Part shown: piece by piece, positions 1-9,521 of the stretch | Layout: each line of letters begins with the position of its first letter | How positions within the stretch are numbered: the stretch's first letter is position 1 | From: Darwinibacter acetoxidans_A | GTDB taxonomy: Bacteria; Bacillota; Limnochordia; Darwinibacteriales; Darwinibacteriaceae | DNA: 37,208 nucleotides | Direction: 5' to 3' | NCBI GenBank assembly: GCA_041936745.1 | Contig: JBHGWS010000084.1 | Location: 1 to 37,208, forward strand | The notes under the pieces: model-generated | Told to the model about the DNA's origin: nothing | The model's database searches: none | The model's input: only the letters and a program-made list of their open reading frames with translations | Program-made: the position numbers and the translations under genes

Positions 1-1
1 T

Positions 2-1069
2 CAAACCGGCATCATGTGGCGCCAGTTTAAAAAACACCGCTTGGGGATGGTTGGGGCTGCAGTCCTTCTTTTTATTTATGTTTTAGTTATCCTGGCCCCC
101 TTTTTAGCGCCCTCCGATTACATGCTGCAGCGGCGCAATTACGTCAATCATCCGCCAACCAAGATCCGCTTTCGGGATGAAACCGGTAAGTTTTCTTGGC
201 GGCCATTTGTGTACGGAACCGAGCGCAAGCGCGATCCTATAACCTTGTCTGTCTCTTGGCAGGTAGTATCGGAGAAAAAATACCCACTTTATTTTTTCGT
301 GCGGGGCAACAGCTACAAGTTATTCGGATTGACCTGTGACCTACATCTTTTCGGTGTGGAGCAAGATTCGGGCGGTGAGTTTTTCTTGTTCGGCACGGAT
401 CGCTTCGGCAGGGATCTTTTCGCCCGCATTCTCTATGGCGGCCGCGTCACTTTAAGTGTCGGCATCTTTGGGATTATTTTAAGTTTTTTAATCGGCATCA
501 TTATGGGCGGTATCTCAGGCTATTACGGCGGCCTGGTGGATAATCTGATCCAGCGCTTAATCGAACTTCTCAGATCTTTTCCCAGGATCCCTCTATGGTT
601 GGCATTGTCCATGATTTTACCGCCTACCTGGTCTTCCGTGAAAGTTTACTTTGGCGTCGTGACGATTCTTTCCTTTCTAGACTGGACCGGCTTAGCCAGG
701 GTTGTCAGGGGTCAGTTTCTAACCCTGCGGCAAAAAGAATTTGTGGAAGGCGCTGTGGCCATGGGGGTCAGTGATTGGGGTATTATCTTCCGCCATATCC
801 TGCCCAATATAATGAGTTACCTGATCGTATCCGCTACTTTGTTCTTCCCCGGGATGATCATTGGTGAAAGCTCCATCAGTTTTTTGGGGCTGGGCATTAA
901 AGAGCCCATGACCAGCTGGGGGCTGCTTTTAAAAGATGCCCAAAGCATGGATGTTTTATTGATGCAGCCTTGGCTTATGATCCCGGGCATTTTTATAATC
1001 ATAAGTGTCTTGGCTTTTAATTTTCTGGGCGATGCCCTGCGGGACGCCTTCGATCCTTACAGTACTTAA
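2..1069 (+). CDS. ABC transporter permease, DppC/OppC type (5' end cut by window)
   Basis: Inner-membrane permease subunit of a peptide/nickel-type (binding-protein-dependent) ABC importer. The frame is open to the window edge. The first ATG (position 14) encodes MWRQFKKHRLGMVG, which is where OppC proteins usually already have a short cytoplasmic lead, so the true start is probably upstream. TM1 is at about residues 12-32 of the ATG form. An unusually long extracytoplasmic loop (about 35-120) follows, then the family signature FGTDRFGRDLF (127-136) and several more TM helices. The EAA loop that contacts the ATPase is at about 242-266 (KEFVEGAVAMG...IIFRHILPN), and the C-terminus is GDALRDAFDP. 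The partner permease and ATPases should lie upstream, outside the window. It is distinct from the permease pair at 24111-25939, which has the normal short loop. The family call is secure; the substrate is unknown. Confidence 0.93.
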   Translation, partial: QTGIMWRQFKKHRLGMVGAAVLLFIYVLVILAPFLAPSDYMLQRRNYVNHPPTKIRFRDETGKFSWRPFVYGTERKRDPITLSVSWQVVSEKKYPLYFFVRGNSYKLFGLTCDLHLFGVEQDSGGEFFLFGTDRFGRDLFARILYGGRVTLSVGIFGIILSFLIGIIMGGISGYYGGLVDNLIQRLIELLRSFPRIPLWLALSMILPPTWSSVKVYFGVVTILSFLDWTGLARVVRGQFLTLRQKEFVEGAVAMGVSDWGIIFRHILPNIMSYLIVSATLFFPGMIIGESSISFLGLGIKEPMTSWGLLLKDAQSMDVLLMQPWLMIPGIFIIISVLAFNFLGDALRDAFDPYST

Positions 1070-1072
1070 AGA

Positions 1073-1104
1073 CAGGCTGCGTCCGCAATGACACAGCCTG
1101 CCAT
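1073..1104 (+). terminator. weak candidate terminator after the permease
   Basis: A 7-bp inverted repeat (CAGGCTG at 1073-1079, CAGCCTG at 1094-1100) begins four bases after the permease stop and is followed by CCATTTT. The loop is 14 nt and the T-run is short, so termination efficiency is uncertain. Confidence 0.4.
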
Positions 1105-1122
1105 TTTAAAAACACTTTAACC

Positions 1123-1281
1123 TTAAAACACTCGGGAGCGGGCCCAGGAAGTATTGTGCGATCTTGCCCGCTGCCTTTTTCTTTTCGTCTTACCGTTCTT
1201 CGGCAGGAAAAATGATTTTTCGTCCCTTTCTAAGACAGCCCGGCGGGTTAAGTAAAAATGAAGAGAAAGTTCGCTGAACAT
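1123..1281 (-). CDS. possible small basic protein, 52 aa, unknown
   Basis: Short minus-strand reading frame in the gap between the permease and the macroglobulin gene. The ATG at 1281 has an excellent Shine-Dalgarno, AAGGAGG, 7 nt upstream (1289-1295 on the minus strand), better than many neighbouring genes. The product starts MFSELSLHFYLTRRAVL and has a strongly basic, Arg/Lys-rich second half; there is no obvious signal peptide or known motif. No convincing promoter was seen. The RBS is the only positive evidence, so it could be a chance ORF. Confidence 0.35.
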   Translation of the reverse strand: MFSELSLHFYLTRRAVLERDEKSFFLPKNGKTKRKRQRARSHNTSWARSRVF

Positions 1282-1351
1282 TTCATTGCCTCCTTGACTT
1301 AATACCACAAGCCTTTTTTTGCTCTACTTCAAGTTTAGCCCAGTTAAGGGC

Positions 1352-1432
1352 GGCGGCAAACAGCCCCAAGGCCTAATTCCAATCGGGCTTGCGGCTCCTT
1401 TTCACTCCCCATTGTGGCGGAAGTTTGCCGCC
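1352..1432. repeat. inverted repeat with 10-bp perfect arms in the 1070-1531 gap
   Basis: GGCGGCAAAC (1352-1361) and GTTTGCCGCC (1423-1432) are exact reverse complements, 61 nt apart, about 100 bp before the macroglobulin start. They could form a leader stem-loop or be a spaced operator. No T-run follows the downstream arm. The rest of the 1070-1531 gap shows no other recognisable gene. Confidence 0.5.
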
Positions 1433-1531
1433 TACACCTAGTTATTGCCAAAATCGGCCGAACAAATGTAATAATCAGCCAAAGGCGTTTTTGATATAAA
1501 GGGTCGAAAAATTTAAAACGGGGGTTAGGAA

Positions 1532-4500
1532 ATGAGCGGCAAACGTGTTTTTAAAATAGGTACGGCTTTGCTTTTAATCTCGCTGTTTTTTTCTGTTTGG
1601 CTGGGTGGAAAAAAGGCCGGCACCGCCTTAGTTGAAGGGGCCGGTTCGGCTGTTACCCACGCCACTTCCGGTGTTGTAGAGGCAGATACTTTAATCGGCG
1701 TCCGTTTTCGCGACGATCAGGTTGGGGAAAAGGCGGTGGGCGAGGAATTAAGGCAGAGCCCGTTCAAATTTTCACCGCGGATCCCGGGCAAAGCGTACTG
1801 GGCCGACAGGCGTACTCTGGCCTTTCAGCCGGACAAGCCATTATATGAAAAGCGGCATTATCACGCCGTTTTGGATTTAGCCTACGGGGCGGAAAAGTTT
1901 AACTTTGAATTTTCCACCCGGGGCCAAAAGATAGTGGGCTGGGAGGGCGGTTTTCAAAGCGCCGGCAGATTCGAGGCCTACTTTTACGCCAAGGTAGTTT
2001 TCAGGGAGAAAGTGAGCGAAGAAGCCTTTTTTGAAGCTTTAAGCCTGAAGATTGACGGTGAAACATTAGAAGGCAGAATCAAAACAGACGATCAGAAAAC
2101 ATTTCACATTACGACGGAAAACATAAAAAGACCAAAGGATTCCCCGCAGAGCCTTCAGTTAAGCCTTAAAGGGGGGCCTTTAGGCTTGGGTGAAGATGTG
2201 CAGGAAGATTACCGGTTGGCAGTACAGGATGCCGCGCTCCATGTTGTGAGAATTGAAGAATTCAGAGAAAAAGACGCCTCCCGGTTGCGCATAACCTTTT
2301 CCGATAAACTTGGTTCCCAACCGAACTACCGCGGTTATTTCAATGTGGAGCCCGATGTTTTTTGCGAAGCCTATGCAGAAGATAATTACCTGGTAATTGT
2401 GGGGAATTTCCAGCCCGGCGAAACATACAATATTGAGCTTTTCCCCGGCGTCTATGGTGCCTTAGGCCAAAAGTTGGCCGAAAGCAGTGAGTATCTTTGG
2501 GAAGTGGAAATTGGCGATGTGAAGCCCGCTGTGGAGTTTCTCACGGAAGGGCTTTTTCTGCCCACCGGCGCAGAGAAAAGCATCCGCTTTCGGACGATGA
2601 ATGTTGAGAAGCTGCGGCTGCAGGTTAAAAAAGTGGAGGAAGAAAATTTAATAGCCTTTTTTGAGGAAAACTCATACCGCGGTGACAGCGGTTATTTCTA
2701 CAATTACAACCGCTATGGGTTTTTGCGCTTAGGCGAAATTATCGAAGACCGCTACGTCACGATTGGCAGTGAGCCGAACCAGTGGGTTGTGAGTGAACTG
2801 GATTTAAGTTCAACTATTAAAGAAGTAGACAGCGCCTTATACATAATCCAGCTGGACTTTGAAGAAACCCACGCTCTTTATTTCCCGGAAAACATGGAAC
2901 AATGGGAGATAGCCGATCTTGTCTACGAACGGGGCAGGGCAATCCAACATTTGTTGGTGAGCGATGTGGGTATTACGGCGAAAGAAATAGAGGGCGATCT
3001 GCACGTCTATTTGACGGATCTTTTGACAACGGAAAACCTTGTGGAAGCGTCGGTTCTTTTAAAGACTAAAGAAGGCCGCATTTTGGAGCGCGGTTACACC
3101 GACGAAGCAGGGAAAGTTACTTTAAAACAGCACCGGGAAGGCCGCTATGTAGAAGTGCACAGCGGCGATAAATTCGGTATTTTAGACCTTAGGTCTTCCC
3201 GCTTAAACCAATCGGTCTTTGCAATTGGCGGCAGGCAGAGCCAGCGGGGCATTAACGCCTTTATCTACACTGAAAGAGGAGCTTACCGGCCCGGTGATGA
3301 GATCAACCTTTCCGCCATCATCAGAAATGAAGATAATACCTTTCCCAAAGATCACCCCGCTGTTTTAAAAGTCTATAACCCCCAGGGCCAACTGCAGCAT
3401 GAATTAACGGCAGCTTCGGCAGTTGACGGTTTTTACAGTTTTAAATTCGCCACAAAAAGTACAGATCCAACAGGCGATTGGCGCGGGGTTTTAGAAGTGG
3501 GCGGCAGGGAATTCCCCCATTATTTAAAGGTAGAAGAAATCGTGCCGCACCGCATCAGGGTAGAGATAGAAACGGCAGAAGAAATCGAGGCTGCCCAAAA
3601 GGATTTGGAGTTTGGCATCGCGGCCGAATACCTCTTTGGTGCCCCCGCAGGTAATCTTAGGTGCGAAACTGAAGTATTTTTAGAATCTCAGGCTGTTTCT
3701 TTTGCGGACTACCCCGATTTTTCCTTTGAAAATGCAACCGCCGGATTCTTTGAGGCAAGCCAATTGTTTGAAGAAGTTTTAGATGAAAAAGGCCGGGCCA
3801 AGTTCAAATGGCGGCTGCCGCAGGTGAAGGGGCTTTCCTCAGGGCTCAGCCTGCGCTTGGCCGCTCGCGTTTATGAAAGCGGCGGCAGGCCGGTTTTGCA
3901 GACAAAAACAATACCCGTGAAATATTATCCTGCTTTTGTGGGGATCGAAAAACTGGCAAGTGCCGATTTAGAGCTTGGCTCTACAGCCAACTTCTCTGTT
4001 CTGCACCTCGATTATGAGGGGAAACCTTTAAAAAACAGCGAGCTGGAATACGCCATTTACCGCCTGGAGCGCTACTGGTGGTGGGAATACGACAGCCAAG
4101 CCAGTTTCCGCCGCTATTTTAAGGCAAACCAAAACTTAATCAAAGAAGGCGAAGGTGTAATAACGACAAATGACTTAGGTACAGCCCAAATCGAGCATCA
4201 GCTTACAGGCCGCGGCGAGATGGTTCTAGAAGTTAAAGATCCCCAAGGCGGCCACAGCGCAGCTTACTTTTTCCGCTCATGGTGGTGGGGCGACAGCCAA
4301 AAAGCAGCAAGCCCCGGAGTTTTAAGCCTCAAGTTAGATAAGGAGGAGTATGCACCGGGTGATTTGGCCAAGCTTGCGCTTAATGCCCCTGTGGGCAGCA
4401 GGGCTTTGATCACGGTGGAAAAAGAAGGTTCTATCTTACACCAGGCTTGGGAAGATATTAAAAAGGCAGATTCCCTCTTTGAACTGGAAGTTAAAGAGGA

Positions 4501-6940
4501 GTACATGCCCAATGCTTACGTCTCCGTCCTGGTTATCCAGCCTTACGGCGCCAGAGAAAACGATCTGCCCCTGCGCCTGCACGGCATTTTGCCGCTGATG
4601 GTGGCCGGGCCCGCTACTAAACTGGGGTTGAGCTTAGAAATGCCGGCAAGTATCAGGCCGCAGGAGGATTTCACTTTAAAAGTCCAAACCGACGACGGCA
4701 AGCCCGCTCAGTTCACTGTGGCGGTAGTTGATGAAGGCCTCTTAAATATTACCGGTTTTCAAACGCCCGATCCTTGGAATCACTTTTTCGCCAAACAGCG
4801 CCTCTTGACTGTCACTTACGACAACTTCTCCGACATAATCGATCCCGTCTACGGCTACATCCACAACCTCTTTACCGTCGGGGGCGGTTTAGAGGCGGAT
4901 TATAGGAAAATGCAGGTTCCCGATGATGATACAAAGCGCTTTGAACCTGTGAGCCTCTTTGCAGGGCCCTTAACCACAGATGAAAACGGCTCTGCCGAAA
5001 TTAGGCTTACTATGCCCAACTACATCGGTGCAGTCAAGGTCATGGTAGTTGCCGCCAGCGGCGGCCGCTACGGCAGTGGTGAAAAGACTCTGCCGGTCAA
5101 AGCGCCCGTCATGGTGATGCCCACGTTACCCCGCCTTTTAAGGCCCCTCGATTCGATTAAGATTCCCGTGACTGTCTTTGCCCTGGAAGATAATGTGGGC
5201 GATGTGGCGGTACGTTTGGATCTTAAAGGGCCTGTCCAATTCAGAGGCCCCAAAGAGCTCAGCCTTAACTTTGAAGAGGTGGGGTCTAAAGAAGTCTATT
5301 TCTACGTTAAAGCGGGAGAAGAGGTGGGAGCGGCCCACGTTAATATTGCTGCCGAGGCGGCAGATGGGTTTAAAAACTACACAGAGGTAACTCTGCCCAT
5401 TCGACCCGCCAACCCTTATATCTACCTTGGCACAGAAAAAACGGTGCAGCCGGGTGAAATGGTTGAGTTTTTGATACCGCCTGCAGGGGTTTCGGGCACA
5501 GGTTACAGCCAGCTTTCCGTTTCATCATTACGCGGTTTAAATATAAGTCACAGGCTGAGGTGGCTGACAAGATACCCCTACCTCTGTGTCGAGCAGATTA
5601 CTTCCGGGGCTTTCCCCCAGCTTTATTACCCCAAGATTCTGCCTTTGAGCAGGGAAGAATTGAGAAAAATCGATGAAAACATCAACGGTACGATTCAGGA
5701 TCTGAGAAATTACCGCTTAAGAGACGGCGGTTTTGCTTATTGGCCGGGCGGCGGCGCAGCCCATCTTTGGGCTACCAACTACGCGGGCCATTTTCTCTTA
5801 GAAGCCAAGGCTCACGGTTATCACGTGCCCGCCGATCTGTTAGCCGGCTGGCTTGATTTTCAAAGTAAAGCGGCCCGGGCAAACCTGGGTGATCGCTTGA
5901 CGCGGGTTTACCGCCTTTATCTGTTAACACTGGCGGAAAAACCGGCAATCAGTGCTTTAAACTACATGCGGGAAAGTGAATTAAACCATCTCGGCGATCT
6001 GGAAAAGCATCTTTTGGCTGCTTCTTACCAAATCTTAGGCTACGATGACATTACGGGGGAAATTCTCAAAGAGGCGGGCTTAAGAACGGACAGCTATCAA
6101 AGGTATCCGGGTACCTTCGGTTCCAAACTGCGCGATCAAGCCTTTTTACTGGATACACTCATGGTTTTAGGCGACTTTAAGGCAGGCAGCGGCCTTTACG
6201 ATGAAATTGCCGCAGCGATTTCGGCCAACGAATGGTACTCGACGCAGTCAACGGGTTTTGCCCTGCTGGCGTTAAGTAAATACGCGGAGGCCCTGGCAGC
6301 GAAAGCGCCCGTTTTAAGCGGCGTGGTGCTTTTAGAGAATCAAAAGCCCTTGGAAATCGAACATAAAGGGGCGGCAGCGGCCATTCCTCTTGAGGCCGTC
6401 GGCGGGGAAACTTTAGTTTTCCAAAATACTTCTGCGGTGCCCCTTTTTGCTACTTTGGAATGGGAAGGCATCCCCAAACCTGAAGATTTGGCGCCGGAGC
6501 AAAAAAAGTTGACTTTAGAGATTAAATACTTTGCTGAGGCGGGCACCGGGCTCAATCCAAAGCGGCTTCAGCAGGGCACGCCCTTTTACGCTCTTTTCAG
6601 GGTAGGCCAAGAAGAGGCGGAAGATCTAAGCGAACTGGCTTTAGTGCAGGCCCTGCCCGCCGGATGGGAAATTGAAAACCTGCGCCTTTTAGGCGGCGAG
6701 CTGCCCGCCTGGACGGAAAAATATAATTTGAACAGGGAAAATTACGTGGATATCAGGGATGACCGCATCATGTGGTTTTTCGATATGGCAGGTTGGGTTG
6801 AAACCTACGACTTTATTGTCAAGCTGAATGCCGTTACGGTAGGCGAATTTACGGCGCCGCCGGCGCTCTTGGAAGCGATGTACGACAATGACTACAAAGT
6901 AGTGGGCGAAAGCGGCACTGTCGAGGTGGCGCCCAGATGA
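1532..6940 (+). CDS. alpha-2-macroglobulin family protein (bacterial A2M, thioester type)
   Basis: Large exported protein of 1802 aa, the usual size for bacterial alpha-2-macroglobulins, which trap proteases in the envelope through a thioester. An N-terminal hydrophobic segment (about residues 9-25) acts as signal peptide or anchor. No lipobox Cys is present, unlike the E. coli lipoprotein homologue. MG-type beta domains fill the first ~1200 residues, including an MG2-like stretch (ERGAYRPGDEINLSAIIRNE). The thioester motif C-V-E-Q is at residues 1352-1355, followed by the helical thioester domain (GGFAYWPGGGAAHLWATNYA) and a C-terminal MG10-like region. The start is supported by a GGGGGTTAGGA purine tract. 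The stop overlaps the PBP1C start by 4 bp, which implies translational coupling. The A2M-PBP1C pairing is well known in Gram-negative bacteria, where A2M may guard the periplasm when PBP1C repairs the wall. Confidence in the family is very high; the protective role is inferred. Confidence 0.96.
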   Translation: MSGKRVFKIGTALLLISLFFSVWLGGKKAGTALVEGAGSAVTHATSGVVEADTLIGVRFRDDQVGEKAVGEELRQSPFKFSPRIPGKAYWADRRTLAFQPDKPLYEKRHYHAVLDLAYGAEKFNFEFSTRGQKIVGWEGGFQSAGRFEAYFYAKVVFREKVSEEAFFEALSLKIDGETLEGRIKTDDQKTFHITTENIKRPKDSPQSLQLSLKGGPLGLGEDVQEDYRLAVQDAALHVVRIEEFREKDASRLRITFSDKLGSQPNYRGYFNVEPDVFCEAYAEDNYLVIVGNFQPGETYNIELFPGVYGALGQKLAESSEYLWEVEIGDVKPAVEFLTEGLFLPTGAEKSIRFRTMNVEKLRLQVKKVEEENLIAFFEENSYRGDSGYFYNYNRYGFLRLGEIIEDRYVTIGSEPNQWVVSELDLSSTIKEVDSALYIIQLDFEETHALYFPENMEQWEIADLVYERGRAIQHLLVSDVGITAKEIEGDLHVYLTDLLTTENLVEASVLLKTKEGRILERGYTDEAGKVTLKQHREGRYVEVHSGDKFGILDLRSSRLNQSVFAIGGRQSQRGINAFIYTERGAYRPGDEINLSAIIRNEDNTFPKDHPAVLKVYNPQGQLQHELTAASAVDGFYSFKFATKSTDPTGDWRGVLEVGGREFPHYLKVEEIVPHRIRVEIETAEEIEAAQKDLEFGIAAEYLFGAPAGNLRCETEVFLESQAVSFADYPDFSFENATAGFFEASQLFEEVLDEKGRAKFKWRLPQVKGLSSGLSLRLAARVYESGGRPVLQTKTIPVKYYPAFVGIEKLASADLELGSTANFSVLHLDYEGKPLKNSELEYAIYRLERYWWWEYDSQASFRRYFKANQNLIKEGEGVITTNDLGTAQIEHQLTGRGEMVLEVKDPQGGHSAAYFFRSWWWGDSQKAASPGVLSLKLDKEEYAPGDLAKLALNAPVGSRALITVEKEGSILHQAWEDIKKADSLFELEVKEEYMPNAYVSVLVIQPYGARENDLPLRLHGILPLMVAGPATKLGLSLEMPASIRPQEDFTLKVQTDDGKPAQFTVAVVDEGLLNITGFQTPDPWNHFFAKQRLLTVTYDNFSDIIDPVYGYIHNLFTVGGGLEADYRKMQVPDDDTKRFEPVSLFAGPLTTDENGSAEIRLTMPNYIGAVKVMVVAASGGRYGSGEKTLPVKAPVMVMPTLPRLLRPLDSIKIPVTVFALEDNVGDVAVRLDLKGPVQFRGPKELSLNFEEVGSKEVYFYVKAGEEVGAAHVNIAAEAADGFKNYTEVTLPIRPANPYIYLGTEKTVQPGEMVEFLIPPAGVSGTGYSQLSVSSLRGLNISHRLRWLTRYPYLCVEQITSGAFPQLYYPKILPLSREELRKIDENINGTIQDLRNYRLRDGGFAYWPGGGAAHLWATNYAGHFLLEAKAHGYHVPADLLAGWLDFQSKAARANLGDRLTRVYRLYLLTLAEKPAISALNYMRESELNHLGDLEKHLLAASYQILGYDDITGEILKEAGLRTDSYQRYPGTFGSKLRDQAFLLDTLMVLGDFKAGSGLYDEIAAAISANEWYSTQSTGFALLALSKYAEALAAKAPVLSGVVLLENQKPLEIEHKGAAAAIPLEAVGGETLVFQNTSAVPLFATLEWEGIPKPEDLAPEQKKLTLEIKYFAEAGTGLNPKRLQQGTPFYALFRVGQEEAEDLSELALVQALPAGWEIENLRLLGGELPAWTEKYNLNRENYVDIRDDRIMWFFDMAGWVETYDFIVKLNAVTVGEFTAPPALLEAMYDNDYKVVGESGTVEVAPR

Positions 6941-9231
6941 AAAAGAAGTGGTATTTTTTGGCTCTGAGCTTTGTGATTCTGAGTTCAGCCGCTGTAATTT
7001 GGGGGCTTAAAATAAGTGAAATTCCAAGCCCCCTCTTTGGGTACGATTACAGCAGGGTTGTCTTAGCGGAAGACGGCAGTATCCTGCGGGTGTTTCTCAA
7101 CACAAATGAACAGTGGCTGCTGCCCGATGATGAAAGTGAAATCCCGCCCAAGCTGAAAGCTGCGGTAATCTGTTTCGAAGATAAGCGCTTTGAGAAGCAC
7201 CGGGGCATTGATTTTTTCGCCGTGGCACGGGCGCTCTACCAGAACATTAAAGGCAGGGGGCGCATCAGCGGGGCCAGCACAATCACCATGCAGGTGGCCA
7301 GGCTGATGGAGCCTAAGCCCCGCACAATTTTTAATAAACTGCAAGAAATGGGCCAGGCCTTAAGGATTGAAAGGCGCTACGGCAAAGATGAGATCATGAA
7401 ACTCTATCTGCTGCATGCGCCTTACGGCAGCAATATTTTAGGCTACCGGGCAGCCAGCCTCCGCTATTTCGCCCAGGAGCCGGCAAACTTAAGTTGGGCA
7501 CAGGCGGCAACTTTAGCCGTCCTGCCCAATAATCCCGCCAATGTTAACCCGATGCGAAATCGGCAGCAGCTGAAAGAAAAAAGGGACAATTTGCTTTTGA
7601 ACCTGCATGAGCAGGGCACGATTGATGAGGCAACTTACAAGCTGGCGGTTTTGGAACCAATACCTGAAGGCCAATACCCTTTTCCCATAAAGGCGCCCCA
7701 CTTGGCGGAGCGGCTGGCAGCTGGCCAAACTGAGCCGATCGTTAAAACAACGATCAAGCAAGATATGCAGAGCAGGGCAGCTGATCTGCTGGCAGCCCAT
7801 ATTGAAAAACTGCGGCCGCAGGGGGTAAAAAACGGGGCTGTCTTGGTCGCGGAGACGGCCACAGGCCTGGTTCGGGCCTACGCTGCCTCACAGGATTATT
7901 TCGATGATGAAAATTTAGGTAAGATTGACGGCATTCAAATGAAAAGATCCAGCGCTTCGACCCTCAAACCCTTTTTATATGCCTTAGCCATGGATAAAGG
8001 ATTGATTGTGCGGGAGAGTTTGTTAGAAGATCTACAGGCTAATTACGGCGGCTACACACCTTATAACGCGGACGGCATATTTCACGGCATGGTCCGGGCC
8101 GATGAAGCCTTGAGGCGCTCTTTAAACGTACCGGCAGTGCAGCTTTTAAACTCAATCGGGATCGAGCCTTTTTTTGATTTTTTGAAAAAGGCGGGCCTGA
8201 AAAGCTTAAAAGGCCCGCCGCAAAACCACGGCTTGTCATTAATTTTAGGCAGTGCGCCGGTAAGCCTTTGGGAGCTGGCCGAGCTTTATTTGGGTTTGGG
8301 GAACCTTGGCGAATTTAGCGATCTGGTTGTTTTAAAAGGGGAAGAAGCCAAGAAAGAAGCGGGGGAAGAAAGGCTTTTATCTGCGGGCGCAAGCTTTTTA
8401 ATCTTGGAAACCTTAAAGGAAGTGGCCCGGCCGCAGGCAGACTACAACTGGCGCCACTTTCAATCGGCGGCTCCCATTGCTTGGAAGACGGGAACGAGCT
8501 ACGGCGGCAGCGACGCTTGGTCAGTGGGGGTTTCCCCCCAGTTTGTAATTGCCGTTTGGGTGGGCAATTTTACCGGCGGCGAGATCAAGGGCTTAAGCGG
8601 CATTAAAGCTGCGGCACCGCTGCTTTTTCAAGTTTTCAACAGCCTGGAAAAAAATCCGGCTCTGGGGTGGTTTGCAAAGCCCGCGGGGGAGCTGAAGAAA
8701 ATTCTTGTTTCAGCTGAGACGGGCTATCGGCTGCGGGAAAACACAGTTCCCCTTAGAGAGGTTTTGGCTCCCGCTGCCGCAGAACCTCTGCGCCTTTCGC
8801 CTTATGAGAAAACTCTTTTTCTCAATGGGGCCGAAACTATGCAGGTGTGTTCTCTCTGTTGGGAAAGAGGCGATTACAAAAAGGTACAGAAGGCAGTTTA
8901 CCCGCCCCAAGTTCAAGGGGCAAGCCTGCCGCCCCATAATCCGCGGTGCCCCGCACTGCTTGGAGAAAACCACCTTAAATTTGTTTACCCGCAGCAGGGC
9001 AGTCTAATTTTTGTCCCCCGGGGGAAGGAGGGGTACCAAGAGGTGACTTTGGAGGCGGCGTCTACCTTTGCCGGTGAACGCCTCTTTTGGTATTTAGATC
9101 ATTCCTATCTGGGGGAAACCGAAGGCAGCCACCGCTTAAGCGTTGTTTTAGAAAACGGGCGGCATAACCTTCATATTATCGATACCACGGGCATTGGCCG
9201 TTCCATTACTTTTGAGTCCAAGCGCCGCTAA
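6937..9231 (+). CDS. pbpC: penicillin-binding protein 1C (bifunctional transglycosylase/transpeptidase)
   Basis: Membrane-anchored class A PBP of 764 aa that polymerises lipid II and cross-links peptidoglycan. TM anchor at about residues 5-24. GT51 domain at about 60-240 with the catalytic Glu in FEDKRFEKH (E81) and SGASTITMQ (111-119). Transpeptidase domain at about 290-600 with the SxxK motif STLK (341-344), SLN (395-397) and KTGT (517-520). The C-terminal ~110 residues match the PBP1C-specific beta domain and contain several Cys (CSLC near 624-627 and RCPALL). All catalytic motifs are intact. Its ATG overlaps the stop of the macroglobulin gene (ATGA), and the two genes form the conserved A2M-PbpC operon. 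No terminator was recognised immediately downstream. Confidence 0.96.
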   Translation: MKKKWYFLALSFVILSSAAVIWGLKISEIPSPLFGYDYSRVVLAEDGSILRVFLNTNEQWLLPDDESEIPPKLKAAVICFEDKRFEKHRGIDFFAVARALYQNIKGRGRISGASTITMQVARLMEPKPRTIFNKLQEMGQALRIERRYGKDEIMKLYLLHAPYGSNILGYRAASLRYFAQEPANLSWAQAATLAVLPNNPANVNPMRNRQQLKEKRDNLLLNLHEQGTIDEATYKLAVLEPIPEGQYPFPIKAPHLAERLAAGQTEPIVKTTIKQDMQSRAADLLAAHIEKLRPQGVKNGAVLVAETATGLVRAYAASQDYFDDENLGKIDGIQMKRSSASTLKPFLYALAMDKGLIVRESLLEDLQANYGGYTPYNADGIFHGMVRADEALRRSLNVPAVQLLNSIGIEPFFDFLKKAGLKSLKGPPQNHGLSLILGSAPVSLWELAELYLGLGNLGEFSDLVVLKGEEAKKEAGEERLLSAGASFLILETLKEVARPQADYNWRHFQSAAPIAWKTGTSYGGSDAWSVGVSPQFVIAVWVGNFTGGEIKGLSGIKAAAPLLFQVFNSLEKNPALGWFAKPAGELKKILVSAETGYRLRENTVPLREVLAPAAAEPLRLSPYEKTLFLNGAETMQVCSLCWERGDYKKVQKAVYPPQVQGASLPPHNPRCPALLGENHLKFVYPQQGSLIFVPRGKEGYQEVTLEAASTFAGERLFWYLDHSYLGETEGSHRLSVVLENGRHNLHIIDTTGIGRSITFESKRR

Positions 9232-9447
9232 TCTTGTTTTCGGCGCCCCAAGGGTAAAGTAGATGGTAAAACGGCGGTGGCGGTGAAATGGTTACGATAT
9301 TCGTGGAAAATAAGTAAGCGCAGTACATATTAATTATTTGCCTGCCGGGGAAAAACGACTTTGCGATTGTCGGTTCTTAACCGGGATGGTGCCAGTGTTT
9401 TAGGCTTCGACTTGGATTGGTTAAATGATTGTTAAAATTTTGGCAGT

Positions 9448-9478
9448 TTCACACAACGCCTCTTTCTTATGATATTAT
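9448..9478 (+). promoter_or_regulatory. candidate sigma-A promoter of the NuoE-like gene
   Basis: The -10 hexamer TATTAT (9473-9478) lies 44 bp before the start codon. The best -35 is TTCACA (9448-9453, one mismatch to TTGACA), but the spacing of 19 bp is long. The Rex-like palindrome begins on the last base of the -10 element. The preceding part of the 9232-9447 gap shows nothing recognisable. Confidence 0.5.
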
Positions 9479-9493
9479 GTGAATAGGTTCACA
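9478..9493. promoter_or_regulatory. Rex-type operator (TGTGAA-N4-TTCACA)
   Basis: A perfect 6+4+6 palindrome, TGTGAATAGGTTCACA, lies 28 bp upstream of the NuoE-like start codon and overlaps the -10/+1 region. It matches the core of the consensus (TTGTGAA-N4-TTCACAA) bound by the NADH/NAD+-sensing repressor Rex of Gram-positive bacteria, which typically controls fermentation, hydrogenase and NADH-oxidation genes. The position favours repression when Rex is bound, that is, at low NADH. No rex gene is in the window, so the identification rests on sequence and target gene. Confidence 0.75.
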
Positions 9494-9521
9494 CTGGAGT
9501 TTAAGAAAGAGGTGAGCTGAA

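Noticed and set aside
4264..5570. Several open frames inside the A2M gene on the minus strand and in shifted frames
   Set aside because: Shadows of a strongly supported 1802-aa coding frame.
8705..9007. 100-aa plus-strand frame inside the PBP1C gene
   Set aside because: It overlaps the conserved C-terminal domain of PBP1C in another frame and has no independent support.
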